Part shown: positions 23,328 through 32,300 of the stretch, piece after piece | Layout: the number at the start of each line of letters is the position of its first letter | Position numbering within the stretch: position 1 is the first letter of the stretch | Position numbers and translations under genes: made by a program | The notes under the pieces: model-generated | The model's input: only the letters and a program-made list of their open reading frames with translations | What the model was told of the DNA's origin: nothing | The model's database searches: none | Source of the DNA: Planococcus sp. APC 4015 | GTDB taxonomy: Bacteria > Actinomycetota > Actinomycetes > Actinomycetales > Microbacteriaceae | Length of the DNA stretch: 46,395 bases | NCBI GenBank assembly: GCA_030407505.1 | Contig: JASDDH010000030.1 | Location: 1-46,395, forward strand | Direction of reading: 5' to 3'

Positions 23328-24254
23328 TCACTCGGCGCGCGAACGCCCCGCGTGGGCGGCCACCTGCGCGAGCAGCGTTCGCTCGGCGAGGTCGGCCAGC
23401 CGCCGCGTCGCCGGCGAGAGGTAGGCGCCTTCGCGGTGCACGAGCGCGATCGTGTCGTAGAGCGGCTCGGCGAACGGCACCACGTCGATCCCGGGCGGGA
23501 ACGAAGGCGACTCGGCGATCGTGCGCGACACGATGGTGTCGGCGGCGCCCGTGGCCACGAGGCTGAGGGCGGTCTCGACGTGTTCGACCTCGATCGCCGG
23601 GTCGATCGTGAGGCCCTCGAGGCGCGCACGCTCGAGGAGCTGCCGACGGGTGGGGTCCTTCCACCCCGCGTAGGCGTCGTAGAGGACGAGCTTCGCCCCC
23701 GCGACTTCGGCGGTCGTCATGGCGCCTGTCGCGGGCGGGCGGCGGGCCGAGGCGTAGAGCACCTCGTCGCGGAAGAGCGGGCGGATGTGCAGGCCTGATT
23801 CGGAGACGGGCAGCACCAGCAGCCCGGCCTCGATCTCGCCGGCGGCGATCGATTCGGCCACGAGCGCGGAGTTGATGCCGACGAGGCGCACCTTCACGCT
23901 CGGATGCCGGCGGTGGAACCGCTGCACGAGATCGGAGAGGTCGTAGTAGGCGGCGTTGCGCAGCACGCCGAACGTGCACGTGCCGCCCTCGAGCGCATGG
24001 ATCGCGCGGATCGTCTCGACGCCGCTCTCGATCGCACCCACCGCCTGCTCGGCGTGCTCGCGCAGCGCGAGCGCCGCCTCGGTCGGCGTGAGCCGCCGGC
24101 CACCGCGCACGAACAGCTTCACGCCGAGTTCGCGCTCGAGCCTCGCGACGAGTTCGGAGACGGATGCCTGGGTCATGTCGAGCTCGACGGCGGCGGCGGT
24201 GAAGGAACCGGAGTTCAGTGCGGCGAGGAAGGCCGTGAGCTGCGCGAGCGTCAT
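23328..24254 (-). CDS. LysR-family regulator
   Basis: A 308-residue LysR-type regulator. The N-terminal winged helix-turn-helix (LAALNSGSFTAAAVELDMTQASVSELVARLERELG) occupies residues 8-45, and the effector domain follows. It is divergent from the second HisD-like gene and probably controls it. TACCAT ends 6 nt before the ATG, so the message may be leaderless. The inverted repeat at 24276-24290 lies between the two genes. Confidence 0.92.
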   Translation of the reverse strand: MTLAQLTAFLAALNSGSFTAAAVELDMTQASVSELVARLERELGVKLFVRGGRRLTPTEAALALREHAEQAVGAIESGVETIRAIHALEGGTCTFGVLRNAAYYDLSDLVQRFHRRHPSVKVRLVGINSALVAESIAAGEIEAGLLVLPVSESGLHIRPLFRDEVLYASARRPPATGAMTTAEVAGAKLVLYDAYAGWKDPTRRQLLERARLEGLTIDPAIEVEHVETALSLVATGAADTIVSRTIAESPSFPPGIDVVPFAEPLYDTIALVHREGAYLSPATRRLADLAERTLLAQVAAHAGRSRAE

Positions 24255-24275
24255 GAGGCAATGGTAAACCCTGTG

Positions 24276-24290
24276 GGAAGCATCGCTTCC
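24276..24290. promoter_or_regulatory. LysR-type inverted repeat
   Basis: GGAAGC-ATC-GCTTCC is a perfect 6-bp inverted repeat in the divergent region. It sits just upstream of the -35 of the forward gene, near -50 relative to the predicted start site, which is the classical position for a LysR recognition site. Confidence 0.6.
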
Positions 24291-24297
24291 ACTGGGC

Positions 24298-24326
24298 TTG
24301 TGGGGTGGCACGGCAGGTTCTAGCGT
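24298..24326 (+). promoter_or_regulatory. Promoter of the second hisD-like gene
   Basis: -35 TTGTGG (24298-24303) and -10 TAGCGT (24321-24326) are spaced by 17 bp. The -10 ends 6 nt before ATG 24333, so the transcript is probably leaderless. Confidence 0.55.
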
Positions 24327-24332
24327 CGAGTC

Positions 24333-25652
24333 ATGCGCTACAGCACCCCACTCCTCGCCAGCCTCGACGGCTCGTTCCGCCACCTCAAGACCCCGCTCAT
24401 CGACGCTCCGGCCGCCCAGCGCGACCCCGCCGTGATCGAGACGGTCACCTCGATGCTCCTCGACATCCAGAACCGCGGCCTCGACGCCGTGCTGGACTAC
24501 GCCCGCAAGCTCGACAACTACCAGGGCGGGGACATCGAGCTCACCGCGCAGCAGATCGCCACGAGCGGCGACCGACTGCCCGCCGATCTGCGCGCCGCGA
24601 TCGAGCTCGGATCGGAGCGCACGAAGGCGTTCGCCGCCGAGCAGCGCTCGCACCTCACCGACTTCGAGACCGAGCTGGTGCCCGGACTGGTCACCGGCGC
24701 GCGCTATGTGCCGGTCTCCCGCGTGGGCGCATACCTGCCCGCGGGTCGGTTCCCCCTCACCGCGAGCGCGTTCATGACCGTCGGCGTCGCCAAGGCGGCC
24801 GGCGTGCCGACCGTCATCGCGTGCACGCCCCCGCAGCCCGACGGCGGCGCCAACGACGCGGTGGTGTACGCCGCGCACCTGTCGGGTGTCGACCGCGTGT
24901 TCGTGCTCGGCGGCGTCCAGGCCCTCGCAGCGATGGCGTACGGGCTTCTCGGCGAGCTGCCGATCGACATGCTCGTCGGGGCCGGCAACGCGTTCGTGGC
25001 CGAGGCCAAGCGCCAGCTGTTCGGCACCGTTGCGATCGACCTGCTCGCGGGCCCGTCCGAGGTCGCCGTGCTGTCCGACGAGACCGCCGACCCCGAGATC
25101 GTCGCCGCCGACCTGCTCGGCCAGGCCGAGCACGGCCCCAACTCGCCCGCAGCCCTCGTCACGACGTCTGAGGAGCACGGCCGGGCCGTCATCGCCGCGG
25201 TCGAGCGACAGCTGGGGGAGCTGTCGACCGAGCCGATCGCCGGCCCCGCCTGGCGCGACTACGGCGTGGTCACGGTCGCGAAGGATCGCGCGACGGCGGC
25301 GGCGCTGATGGACGACCTCGCCCCCGAACACCTCGAAGTGCTCACCGCCGACGACGACTGGTACCACGACAACCTGCGCAACTACGGCTCGATCTTCCTG
25401 GGTCATTGGAGCACGGTCGCGTACTCCGACAAGGGCATGGCCGGCACGAACCACGTGCTGCCCACCGCGGGCGGCGCCAAGCACAGCGCGGGCCTGTCGG
25501 TCTCGCGCTTCCTCAAGCCCCTCACGTATCAGCGCATCGCGCGCGAGGCGACCCCCGAGCTCGCCAACGCCGTGCAGGTCATCTCCGATTCCGAGGGCAT
25601 GGCCGCGCACAGCGCCACGGCCACGATGCGTCTGGCGACCTACGCCGAATGA
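24333..25652 (+). CDS. Second histidinol-dehydrogenase-like enzyme
   Basis: A 439-residue member of the HisD family. Zinc and catalytic positions are kept: Gln-x-x-His in GQAEHGPN, Glu-His in APEHLEV, Asp in YSDKGMAGTNHVLPT, and C-terminal His in EGMAAHSAT. It differs clearly from the enzyme at 17770 in the C-terminal part, which is closer to the true HisD ending. No other histidine-synthesis gene is near, and it is divergent from a LysR regulator, so a catabolic alcohol dehydrogenase is more likely. True HisD cannot be fully excluded without a genome-wide check. Confidence 0.85.
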   Translation: MRYSTPLLASLDGSFRHLKTPLIDAPAAQRDPAVIETVTSMLLDIQNRGLDAVLDYARKLDNYQGGDIELTAQQIATSGDRLPADLRAAIELGSERTKAFAAEQRSHLTDFETELVPGLVTGARYVPVSRVGAYLPAGRFPLTASAFMTVGVAKAAGVPTVIACTPPQPDGGANDAVVYAAHLSGVDRVFVLGGVQALAAMAYGLLGELPIDMLVGAGNAFVAEAKRQLFGTVAIDLLAGPSEVAVLSDETADPEIVAADLLGQAEHGPNSPAALVTTSEEHGRAVIAAVERQLGELSTEPIAGPAWRDYGVVTVAKDRATAAALMDDLAPEHLEVLTADDDWYHDNLRNYGSIFLGHWSTVAYSDKGMAGTNHVLPTAGGAKHSAGLSVSRFLKPLTYQRIAREATPELANAVQVISDSEGMAAHSATATMRLATYAE

Positions 25653-25657
25653 GCGAC

Positions 25658-25695
25658 GACGTGCACGGAGCGGCTCATGTCGCTTCGTGCACGTC
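25658..25695. terminator. Bidirectional hairpin between convergent genes
   Basis: GACGTGCACG (25658-25667) and CGTGCACGTC (25686-25695) form a perfect 10-bp stem, with AGCG/CGCT pairing inside it. It follows the HisD-like stop and overlaps the last codons of the convergent MDR gene, so it can serve both strands. Confidence 0.55.
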
Positions 25696-26664
25696 CCGCG
25701 CGCGCAGCCCCCGATACGTCGTGACGGGACGCGTCGCCAGAACGACCTTGCCGCGCGAGTGCAGCTTCGCGAGGTCTTCGTACGCGGCGGTGATGTCGTC
25801 GAGCGGATACAGCCCCGACACCAGCACCCGGAATGCGCCCACGTGCGCATACTCGGCCAGGCGCCCGAGCAGATCGGTGCCGTGGGCGATGGCCGCGGGG
25901 TCGTCTTCGAGAAGCTTCAACTCGATGTCGCGCCGGTCCAAGCTGGACCGGTAGCGCTCGGTCGGCACGTTCAGCGCGGCGGCGGTGTCTGCGCCGTCCT
26001 TGCCGAAGTTGTCGATGTAGGCGGTGACCGGTCCGCGCGCGACGGCGCGGATGCGGTCGACGATGTCGTCGCCGTAGCGGACGGGGATGATGCCGAGCTG
26101 TCTCAGATAGTCGAAGTTGCGCTCGCCGCAGGTGCCGATGACCCGGGCGCCCAAGCGCTTGGCGAGCTGCACCTGCATACTGCCCACGCCGCCCGCCGCG
26201 GCCGACACCACGACGGTGTCGCCCGCTCCGATGTGCAGATCGTCGAGAACGTCCAGCGCAGTGGCTCCCGCGAGGTAGAGCGCGCCTGCCGTCTCCCAGG
26301 TGACGTTGCGCGGCTTGGCGACGAGCGCCGCCGACGAGACGTTCAGGTGCGTCGCGTGGGCGCCCGCCGGCACATGGCCGATGACCTCGGCGCCGACCGG
26401 GAACGAACTCGACAGCGGCCCGCGCGCCGTCACGATGCCCGCGAAGTCGCTGCCCGATCGCCGTGGCCAGGGCCCGACGGACCACTCCGGCTCGTTGCCG
26501 TTGCGCAGGAACACCTCGGTGTGGTTGATCGACGTCGTGATGACCTCGACGCTGACCTGATCACCCGTCGGCGGCTCCAGTCGCTCGGTGCGCCGGGTGA
26601 GCACGTCGGCATCGCCGTACCGCTCGTACTCGAACCACGTCGCGTCGATGTTCTTGCTCCTCAT
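25675..26664 (-). CDS. MDR-type quinone oxidoreductase / zinc-independent alcohol dehydrogenase
   Basis: A 329-residue medium-chain reductase of the quinone oxidoreductase type. The GroES-like N-terminal half is followed by a Rossmann motif in SAAAGGVGSMQVQLAKRLGA at about residue 155. The structural cysteine loop of zinc alcohol dehydrogenases is absent. The reading frame is open further upstream, but ATG 26664 has a G-rich stretch in front and begins the conserved region. It is divergent from the desaturase gene. The substrate is unknown; such enzymes reduce quinones, enones or acryloyl groups with NADPH. Confidence 0.85.
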   Translation of the reverse strand: MRSKNIDATWFEYERYGDADVLTRRTERLEPPTGDQVSVEVITTSINHTEVFLRNGNEPEWSVGPWPRRSGSDFAGIVTARGPLSSSFPVGAEVIGHVPAGAHATHLNVSSAALVAKPRNVTWETAGALYLAGATALDVLDDLHIGAGDTVVVSAAAGGVGSMQVQLAKRLGARVIGTCGERNFDYLRQLGIIPVRYGDDIVDRIRAVARGPVTAYIDNFGKDGADTAAALNVPTERYRSSLDRRDIELKLLEDDPAAIAHGTDLLGRLAEYAHVGAFRVLVSGLYPLDDITAAYEDLAKLHSRGKVVLATRPVTTYRGLRARDVHEAT

Positions 26665-26907
26665 GAGCACACCCCCCGGTCTCGCCCTCGAAACAGCTCC
26701 TGCGGAGTTCTTCTCCCGGGAGGGGCGATCCGGATGCAGGGGAAATCGCCGATATCCGAACCCTGAGGGGGTCCTGATCATCTGCCGAACATGCCGCTCG
26801 CTGCATGCCCCGGGGCGTAGTCTCGCAATTAGGCGGCGGTCACCGACCGGCGTCTCACCACTTCAGTCTGGCTTCCGGGTCGCGCTGCGAAACCCAGAGG
26901 AGGCCTG
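26665..26907. other. Divergent intergenic region
   Basis: A 243-bp region between the MDR and desaturase genes with no convincing ORF. A -10-like TAGTCT (26818-26823) points towards the desaturase and would give a leader of about 80 nt. No clear -35 or operator was seen. Confidence 0.35.
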
Positions 26908-28011
26908 ATGGCCACTCCCGTCTCCACACTCGGCCCTGTTCGTCAGACCTACTCGGATCAGACGTCGTTCCCGCCGATCGGCCGCGCGTACACGCAGGTG
27001 TCCCAGGTCGTGAAGGAGACGGGCCTGCTGGCCCGCACGCCGTGGTTCTACCTCATGATCGGCGGCCTCGTCGCCGCCGGCTTCGGCGGAGTCGTCACCG
27101 GCTTCATCCTGCTCGGCGACAGCTGGTTCCAGCTGCTCATCGCCGCGGCTCTGGGCATCATGCTCACGCAGGCCGCATTCCTGGCCCACGAGGCGGCGCA
27201 CCGCCAGATCCTCTCGAACGGTCCGTCGGCCGACCTGCTCGCCCGCATCATCGCGGGCGGTGTCGTGGGCATGAGCCTGTCGTGGTGGGATGCGAAGCAC
27301 AGCCGTCACCACGCCAACCCGAACCGGGTCGGCAAAGACCCCGACATCGACATCGACACGATCTCGTTCGTCGCGGACGACGCCGCCAGCGCCCGCGGCC
27401 TGCGCCGCTTCATCACGAAGCGACAGGGATGGCTCTTCTTCCCGCTCCTCACGCTCGAGGGCCTGAACCTGCACTATCTGGGCATCAAGTACCTCGTCAC
27501 GACGAAGGGCCTCGGCAAGACCCGGTGGCTCGAGCTCGGGCTCATCACAGCGCGCCTCGCCGTGGTGATCGTGCCGGTCTTCCTCTTCCTGCCCCTGGGT
27601 ATGGCGTTCGCCTTCATGGGCGTGCAGCTCGCGGTGTTCGGCGTGTACATGGGCGCCGCCTTCGCGCCGAACCACAAGGGCATGCCGATCATCGCTCCCG
27701 GCGCACGTCTGGACTTCTTCACCAAGCAGGTGCGCACGTCGCGCAACGTCAGCGGTGGATGGTGGGCGACGTGGTTCATGGGCGGCCTCAACTACCAGGT
27801 CGAGCACCACCTCTTCCCCAGCATGCCGCGCAAGCACCTGTCGAAGGCGCGCGAGATCGTGCGCGACTACTGCCAGACCCTTGACGTGCCGTACACCGAG
27901 ACGACGATCCTCAAGTCGTACGCGATCGTCATCGAGTATCTGAACCGCGTCGGCCTCGCTGCGCGCGACCCGTTCGACTGCCCGATGGTCGGCGAGTACC
28001 GCCGAGTCTGA
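26908..28011 (+). CDS. Membrane acyl-lipid fatty-acid desaturase
   Basis: A 367-residue membrane desaturase that should introduce a double bond into fatty-acyl chains. The three histidine boxes that hold the di-iron centre are present: HEAAH (about 94), HSRHH (about 131) and QVEHH (about 298). Two hydrophobic hairpins lie between them. The QxxHH form of the third box is typical of acyl-lipid and front-end desaturases. No cytochrome b5 domain is fused. GAGGAGG precedes ATG 26908. A strong terminator follows. It may adjust membrane fluidity, for example in the cold. Confidence 0.92.
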   Translation: MATPVSTLGPVRQTYSDQTSFPPIGRAYTQVSQVVKETGLLARTPWFYLMIGGLVAAGFGGVVTGFILLGDSWFQLLIAAALGIMLTQAAFLAHEAAHRQILSNGPSADLLARIIAGGVVGMSLSWWDAKHSRHHANPNRVGKDPDIDIDTISFVADDAASARGLRRFITKRQGWLFFPLLTLEGLNLHYLGIKYLVTTKGLGKTRWLELGLITARLAVVIVPVFLFLPLGMAFAFMGVQLAVFGVYMGAAFAPNHKGMPIIAPGARLDFFTKQVRTSRNVSGGWWATWFMGGLNYQVEHHLFPSMPRKHLSKAREIVRDYCQTLDVPYTETTILKSYAIVIEYLNRVGLAARDPFDCPMVGEYRRV

Positions 28012-28014
28012 ACG

Positions 28015-28039
28015 CCGCGGGGCGCGCTGCGCCCCGCGG
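28015..28039 (+). terminator. Rho-independent-like terminator after the desaturase
   Basis: CCGCGGGGCGC pairs perfectly with GCGCCCCGCGG (11 bp) around a GCT loop, 3 bp after the stop. ATTT follows, a short T-run. Confidence 0.7.
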
Positions 28040-28185
28040 ATTTCGTGCCGAAGGTGAGTGGATCCGTGCCTTCGTGCGCTTAGTATCGAAGTGATCTGTC
28101 TCAGAGGGCCCGCTCGTCACGTGTCCCCAGCACGTAATGCACAGGCCGCCCCCCAGCGGTCGACGGCAGGCTTGCAGATCGAATG

Positions 28186-28232
28186 GGCCCCCTCGAGCGG
28201 GTTCAGCGCCAACTGAACCGCTCGAGGGGGCC
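28186..28232 (+). terminator. 20-bp hairpin, possible end of a small RNA
   Basis: The left arm 28186-28206 begins GGCCCCCTCGAG and the right arm 28213-28232 ends CTCGAGGGGGCC. The arms pair over 20 bp with one bulged G, around a CGCCAA loop. The stem is much longer than in ordinary terminators of this window. It could end a transcript starting near 28093. Confidence 0.5.
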
Positions 28233-28372
28233 GCTAAGGCATGCGTCCCAGTCGCCGCCTCGAAACGTCGCGAACCTGCTCAGAGGTGCAGGAGATCCCC
28301 AACGTGCAACCCGCCCGCGTTCCCCAGGAACCCGGTCGATCGGCTGCTGAGATGACAATACTCCTCAGGGTG

Positions 28373-28420
28373 CTTGTCCACCAAACGGTGGACAAGAAAA
28401 TTCTTCTTCTTTTCTCCTGG
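28373..28420 (+). terminator. Hairpin with T-rich tail upstream of the Lys/Ala-rich gene
   Basis: CTTGTCCACC pairs with GGTGGACAAG (10 bp, AAAC loop, 28373-28396) and is followed by AAAA and a TTCTTCTTCTTTTC run. This AT-rich tail stands out in a high-GC region. It is the most canonical intrinsic terminator in the window and may close a noncoding RNA or act as an attenuator. Confidence 0.55.
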
Positions 28421-28531
28421 CGTCCCCGACGTCGTCGTCGAGGGGCCTGCGTTCGCCGGTCGTTCGCCTCGACCCTGTAATCTGTGCGCCGCCCCGCCCT
28501 GTCGGCGCGCGGCGAATCGGGAGGTAGGACG

Positions 28532-29323
28532 ATGGCGAAGATGACCCAGGCTCACAAGGCGGCCGAGGCCGCGACGGATGCCGCTGCGATCGCAGCGAAA
28601 GACGCCAGACGACTGAGCAAGTCGGTGCCCAAGAAGCATGCCAAGACGCTGCGGGCCCTCGCCGAAGAGGCGAAGGATGCGGCCGCACCCTCGAAGAAGA
28701 GGATCGCCGCGAAGCCCCGCAAGGTCGAGAAGGAGGCCGCTGCCGCGGTCGCCGCGATCGAGATGGCGGCAGCGAAGATCGAGGCGAAGCTGACGGCCAA
28801 AGCTGCGGAGCAGGCTGCCGCTGCCGAAGCGAAGGCCGCGGACAAGGCGCGCAAGGCAGCCGCGGCCAAGGCCGAGAAGACCGCCGCCGCGAAGAAGGCC
28901 GCCGCGAAGAAGGCCGCCGCGAAGAAGGTCGCCGAGAAGAAGGCCGAGAAGCCGACCGAAGCCGCGAAGGCAGGGAAAGCCGCGAAGGCCGGGAAAGCCG
29001 CGAAGGCCGGGAAGGGTGTCACGACGGGCGGGGTTGCAGAAGCCGACACCGTCGCGCCGGCCGAACCCCTCACTGCCGACGAGCGCATCCCGGTGACCAC
29101 GGAGGAGCTCGACGACGTCATCACCGCGGTCTCGGCGGCCGAGGCGCCCCCCGCACCCGCACCCGCGCCCCGCACCCGGCGTGCGGCGCGGACGCCGGGG
29201 CCCGCGACCGCAGACATCTCGGCGCTGACGGTGGTGCAGCTGCGCGCCCGCGCGAAGGCAGCGGGCCGCACCGGCTACTCGCGCCTGAACAAGGCGCAGC
29301 TGGTCGAACTGCTCTCAGCCTGA
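28532..29323 (+). CDS. Lys/Ala-rich nucleoid-type protein with C-terminal Rho-N/SAP-like motif
   Basis: A 263-residue, strongly basic protein. Residues 1-110 are helical and Ala-rich, then low-complexity repeats (KKAAAKKAAAKK at about 118-135, AAKAGK x3 at about 144-161) resemble histone H1 tails. An acidic, Pro-rich linker follows, and the last 35 residues (LTVVQLRARAKAAGRTGYSRLNKAQLVELL) look like a Rho N-terminal/SAP-type nucleic-acid-binding motif. It probably binds DNA or RNA in the nucleoid. GGGAGGT precedes ATG 28532. The synthetase gene starts 4 bp after its stop, so the two may be co-transcribed. Confidence 0.8.
   Translation: MAKMTQAHKAAEAATDAAAIAAKDARRLSKSVPKKHAKTLRALAEEAKDAAAPSKKRIAAKPRKVEKEAAAAVAAIEMAAAKIEAKLTAKAAEQAAAAEAKAADKARKAAAAKAEKTAAAKKAAAKKAAAKKVAEKKAEKPTEAAKAGKAAKAGKAAKAGKGVTTGGVAEADTVAPAEPLTADERIPVTTEELDDVITAVSAAEAPPAPAPAPRTRRAARTPGPATADISALTVVQLRARAKAAGRTGYSRLNKAQLVELLSA
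28883..28927 (+). repeat. Three 15-bp tandem repeats in the Lys/Ala-rich gene
   Basis: Three identical 15-bp units, each encoding AAAKK, follow each other exactly. Copy number could vary by slippage without breaking the frame. Confidence 0.8.
28961..29014 (+). repeat. Three 18-bp tandem repeats in the Lys/Ala-rich gene
   Basis: Three near-identical 18-bp units encode AAKAGK. As with the 15-bp units, the period is a multiple of three, so length changes would keep the frame. Confidence 0.8.
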
Positions 29324-29327
29324 CCCC

Positions 29328-32300
29328 GTGCAGCAGAACCTCGATCGCTCGGAGGCCGCAGCCCCGCCGCGAACGCTCATCGACATCCTGCGCGCCGGCG
29401 CGACGACTCACCCCGAGGCGTCGGCGATCGAGGACGCCGCGGGCGCACTCAGCTACCGCGAGCTGCTCGCCCGGGTGTGGCGCACGGCGGCGCGGCTGCG
29501 CGAGCACGGCGTGCAGACGGGCGACCGGGTCGGGGTGCGGATGCCGTCGGGCGACCGCGAGCTGTACATCTCGATCCTGGGGGTCATGGCGGCGGGGGCG
29601 GCGTACGTGCCGGTCGACGCGGACGATCCGCAGGAGCGCGCCGACCTCGTGTTCGGCGAGGCGCGCGTGCGCGGCGTCATCGGGGCGCGTGGCGAGTACC
29701 ACCCCGCCGACGCCGGGGCGACGGAATCCGGACTCTTCGACGGGGTCGAGCCGCACCCGAGCACGAGCTCCACGCCGATCGTGGCCCCGCCGACGGTCGA
29801 CGACGACGCGTGGATCATCTTCACGTCGGGCTCGACGGGTGTTCCCAAGGGCGTCGCGGTGACGCATCGCTCGGCTGCGGCGTTCGTCGACGCCGAAGCC
29901 CGGCTCTTCCTCCAGGACGCCCCGCTCGGTCCGGGCGACCGCGTGCTCGCGGGGCTGTCGGTCGCCTTCGACGCGTCGTGCGAGGAGATGTGGCTCGCGT
30001 GGCGGCACGGCGCGTGCCTGGTGCCGGCGCCTCGCGCACTCGTGCGCTCGGGCGAGGACCTCGGTCCGTGGCTCGTCGGGCACGGCATCACGGTCGTCTC
30101 GACGGTGCCCACCCTCGCCGCACTGTGGCCGCAGGACGCGATCGAGAACATCCGCCTGCTGATCTTCGGCGGCGAGGCGCTGCCGCCCGAGCTCGCGGCC
30201 CGTCTCGTCGGCGACGAGCGCGAGGTCTGGAACACGTACGGTCCGACCGAGGCGACCGTCGTCGCGTGCGCCGCCCTCATGGACGGCACGGGACCGGTGC
30301 GGATCGGACTTCCGCTCGACGGGTGGAAGCTCGCCGTGGTGGATGCCGCAGGCGCCCGCGTCGGCGAGGGCGAGGTGGGCGAGCTGATCATCGGCGGTGT
30401 CGGTCTCGCGAGATATCTCGACCCCGCGAAGGATGCGGAGAAGTACGCGCCGTTCCCGACCCTCGGCTGGGACCGCGCATACCGGTCGGGAGACCTCGTT
30501 CGCGCCGACGCCGAGGGGCTCGTGTTCCAGGGTCGAGCTGACGACCAGGTCAAGATCGGAGGCCGGCGCATCGAGCTCGGCGAGGTCGAGGCCGCGCTGC
30601 AGTCGCTCACGGCCGTGTCGGCGGCGACGGTGGTCGTGCAGAAGACCGAGGCCGGCATCTCACTGCTGGTGGGCTACGTCGTGCCGACCGAGGGATTCGA
30701 CCGGCAGACCGCCCGCGCCGAGCTCTCCGAGACGCTGCCCGCCCCGCTCATCCCGATGATCGCGGTCGTGGACGACCTGCCGGTGCGCACGTCCGGCAAA
30801 GTCGACAAGGCGGCGCTGCCGTGGCCCCTCGACGGTGGCGACGACGGCGATTCGAGTCTCACGGGCACCTCGGCCTGGCTCGCCGAGCAGTGGGCGGCCG
30901 TACTCGGAACGCGCCCGTCCGACGACTCCGCCGACTTCTTCGCCCTCGGCGGAGGCTCGCTCGCTGCCGCGCAGCTCGTCTCACGCATCCGCGTGCGGGC
31001 CCCCGAGTTCACGATGGCCGACGTCTACGACCTGCCGCGGCTGCGCAAGATGGCGGATGCCGTCGAGGCGGAGTCCTCGGACGACGAGCCCTCGACGACC
31101 TTCACCCATTCGAGTCCGACGCCGCGCGTCATGCAGTGGGTGCAGACGATCGCCGCCGTACCGCTGTTCATCCTCAGCGGCGCGCGCTGGCTTGTCTGGC
31201 TGCTGGTCGCCAGCGGACTGCTGCGCCTCCTGCCCGGCTTCGAGTTCCTGCCCGGCGCGCCCGCGTGGGTGCTGATCGGCGGACTCGTGCTGTTCGCCAC
31301 CCCCTTCGGCCGCATGGCCGTGACCGCCGGCATCGCGCGGATGCTGCTCGCGGGGCTGAAGCCCGGCGACTATCCGCGGGGCGGCGGGGTGCACCTGCGG
31401 CTGTGGCTCGCCGAGCAGGTGTCGCACCAGGTCGATCCCGTCGGGCTCGCCGGCGCGCCCTGGGTCGTCTACTACGCCCGCGCGCTCGGCGCGAAGATCG
31501 GCCGCGGGGTCGACCTCCACACCCTTCCGCCGGTCACCGGCATGCTCGAGGTCGGCTCGGGCGCCGCGATCGAGCCCGAGGTCGACCTCACCGGCTATTG
31601 GATCGACGGGGCGACCGTGCGCATCGGCGGCATCCGCATCGGCGCCGGCGCGACGATCGGCGCCCGCAGCACGCTCGCGCCCGGCACCAAGATCGGCCGC
31701 GACGCCGAGATCGCACCGGGTTCGGCCGTCTTCGGCCGCGTGCGGGCGGGGCAGCGCTGGGCGGGTTCGCCCGCCGTGCGCGTCGGCGGCACGTCGACGC
31801 CGCTCGCGCCGACCGCCCCGCCGACCCGCCGCCGCTGGCTGTGGGCGTACGCCGTCTCGTCGACGACGCTCGGACTGCTGCCGCTCGCCGCGTTCGCGGT
31901 CGGCGGCCTCGTGCTCGCGCAGGGCATGCGCGGCGCGGACTCGATCGCCGCCGCCGTGCCCGGCGCGCTCGTGGCTCTCGTGCCGGCGACCCTCGTGGTG
32001 GGCCTCGTGTTCGCGGCATCCGTCGTGCTTCTCGTGCGTCTGCTGTCGATCGGTCTGGTCGAGGGCATCCACCCCGTGCGCGGCCGGGTCGCCTGGCAGG
32101 CGTGGACGACCGAGCGGCTGCTCGACTCGGCCCGCACGATCCTCTTCCCGCTCTACTCGAGCCTGCTCACCCCGCTCTGGCTGCGGATGCTCGGCGCCAC
32201 CGTCGGCCGCGACGTCGAGGCATCCACGGTTCTGCTCATCCCGTCGATGACGACGATCGACGACGGGGCGTTCCTCGCCGACGACACGATGGTCGCCACC

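Larger units (their letters stand above)
28040..28531. other. Long noncoding stretch with strong hairpins
   Basis: About 490 bp without a convincing gene; short open frames have no ribosome site or protein-like composition. It holds a -10-like TAGTAT (28081-28086), a very strong hairpin at 28186-28232, a second hairpin followed by an AT/T-rich tract at 28373-28420, and a -10-like TAATCT (28478-28483) for the gene at 28532. A small RNA or a long regulatory leader fits these signs. Confidence 0.5.

Noticed and set aside
23328..25850. Very long open frames on the strand opposite real genes (for example 23328-25850 reverse upstream part, 1316-2209 reverse, 30981-33083 reverse)
   Set aside because: They mirror real genes in high-GC DNA, have Arg/Gly/Asp-heavy composition without domains, and lack start signals.
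28186..28232. tRNA or tRNA fragment
   Set aside because: It is a single simple hairpin with no cloverleaf, no anticodon arm and no TTCGA arm in the right place.
28137..28480. Small genes at 28137-28355 or 28241-28480
   Set aside because: No ribosome sites, Pro/Arg-rich random-like composition, and they run through the strong hairpins.
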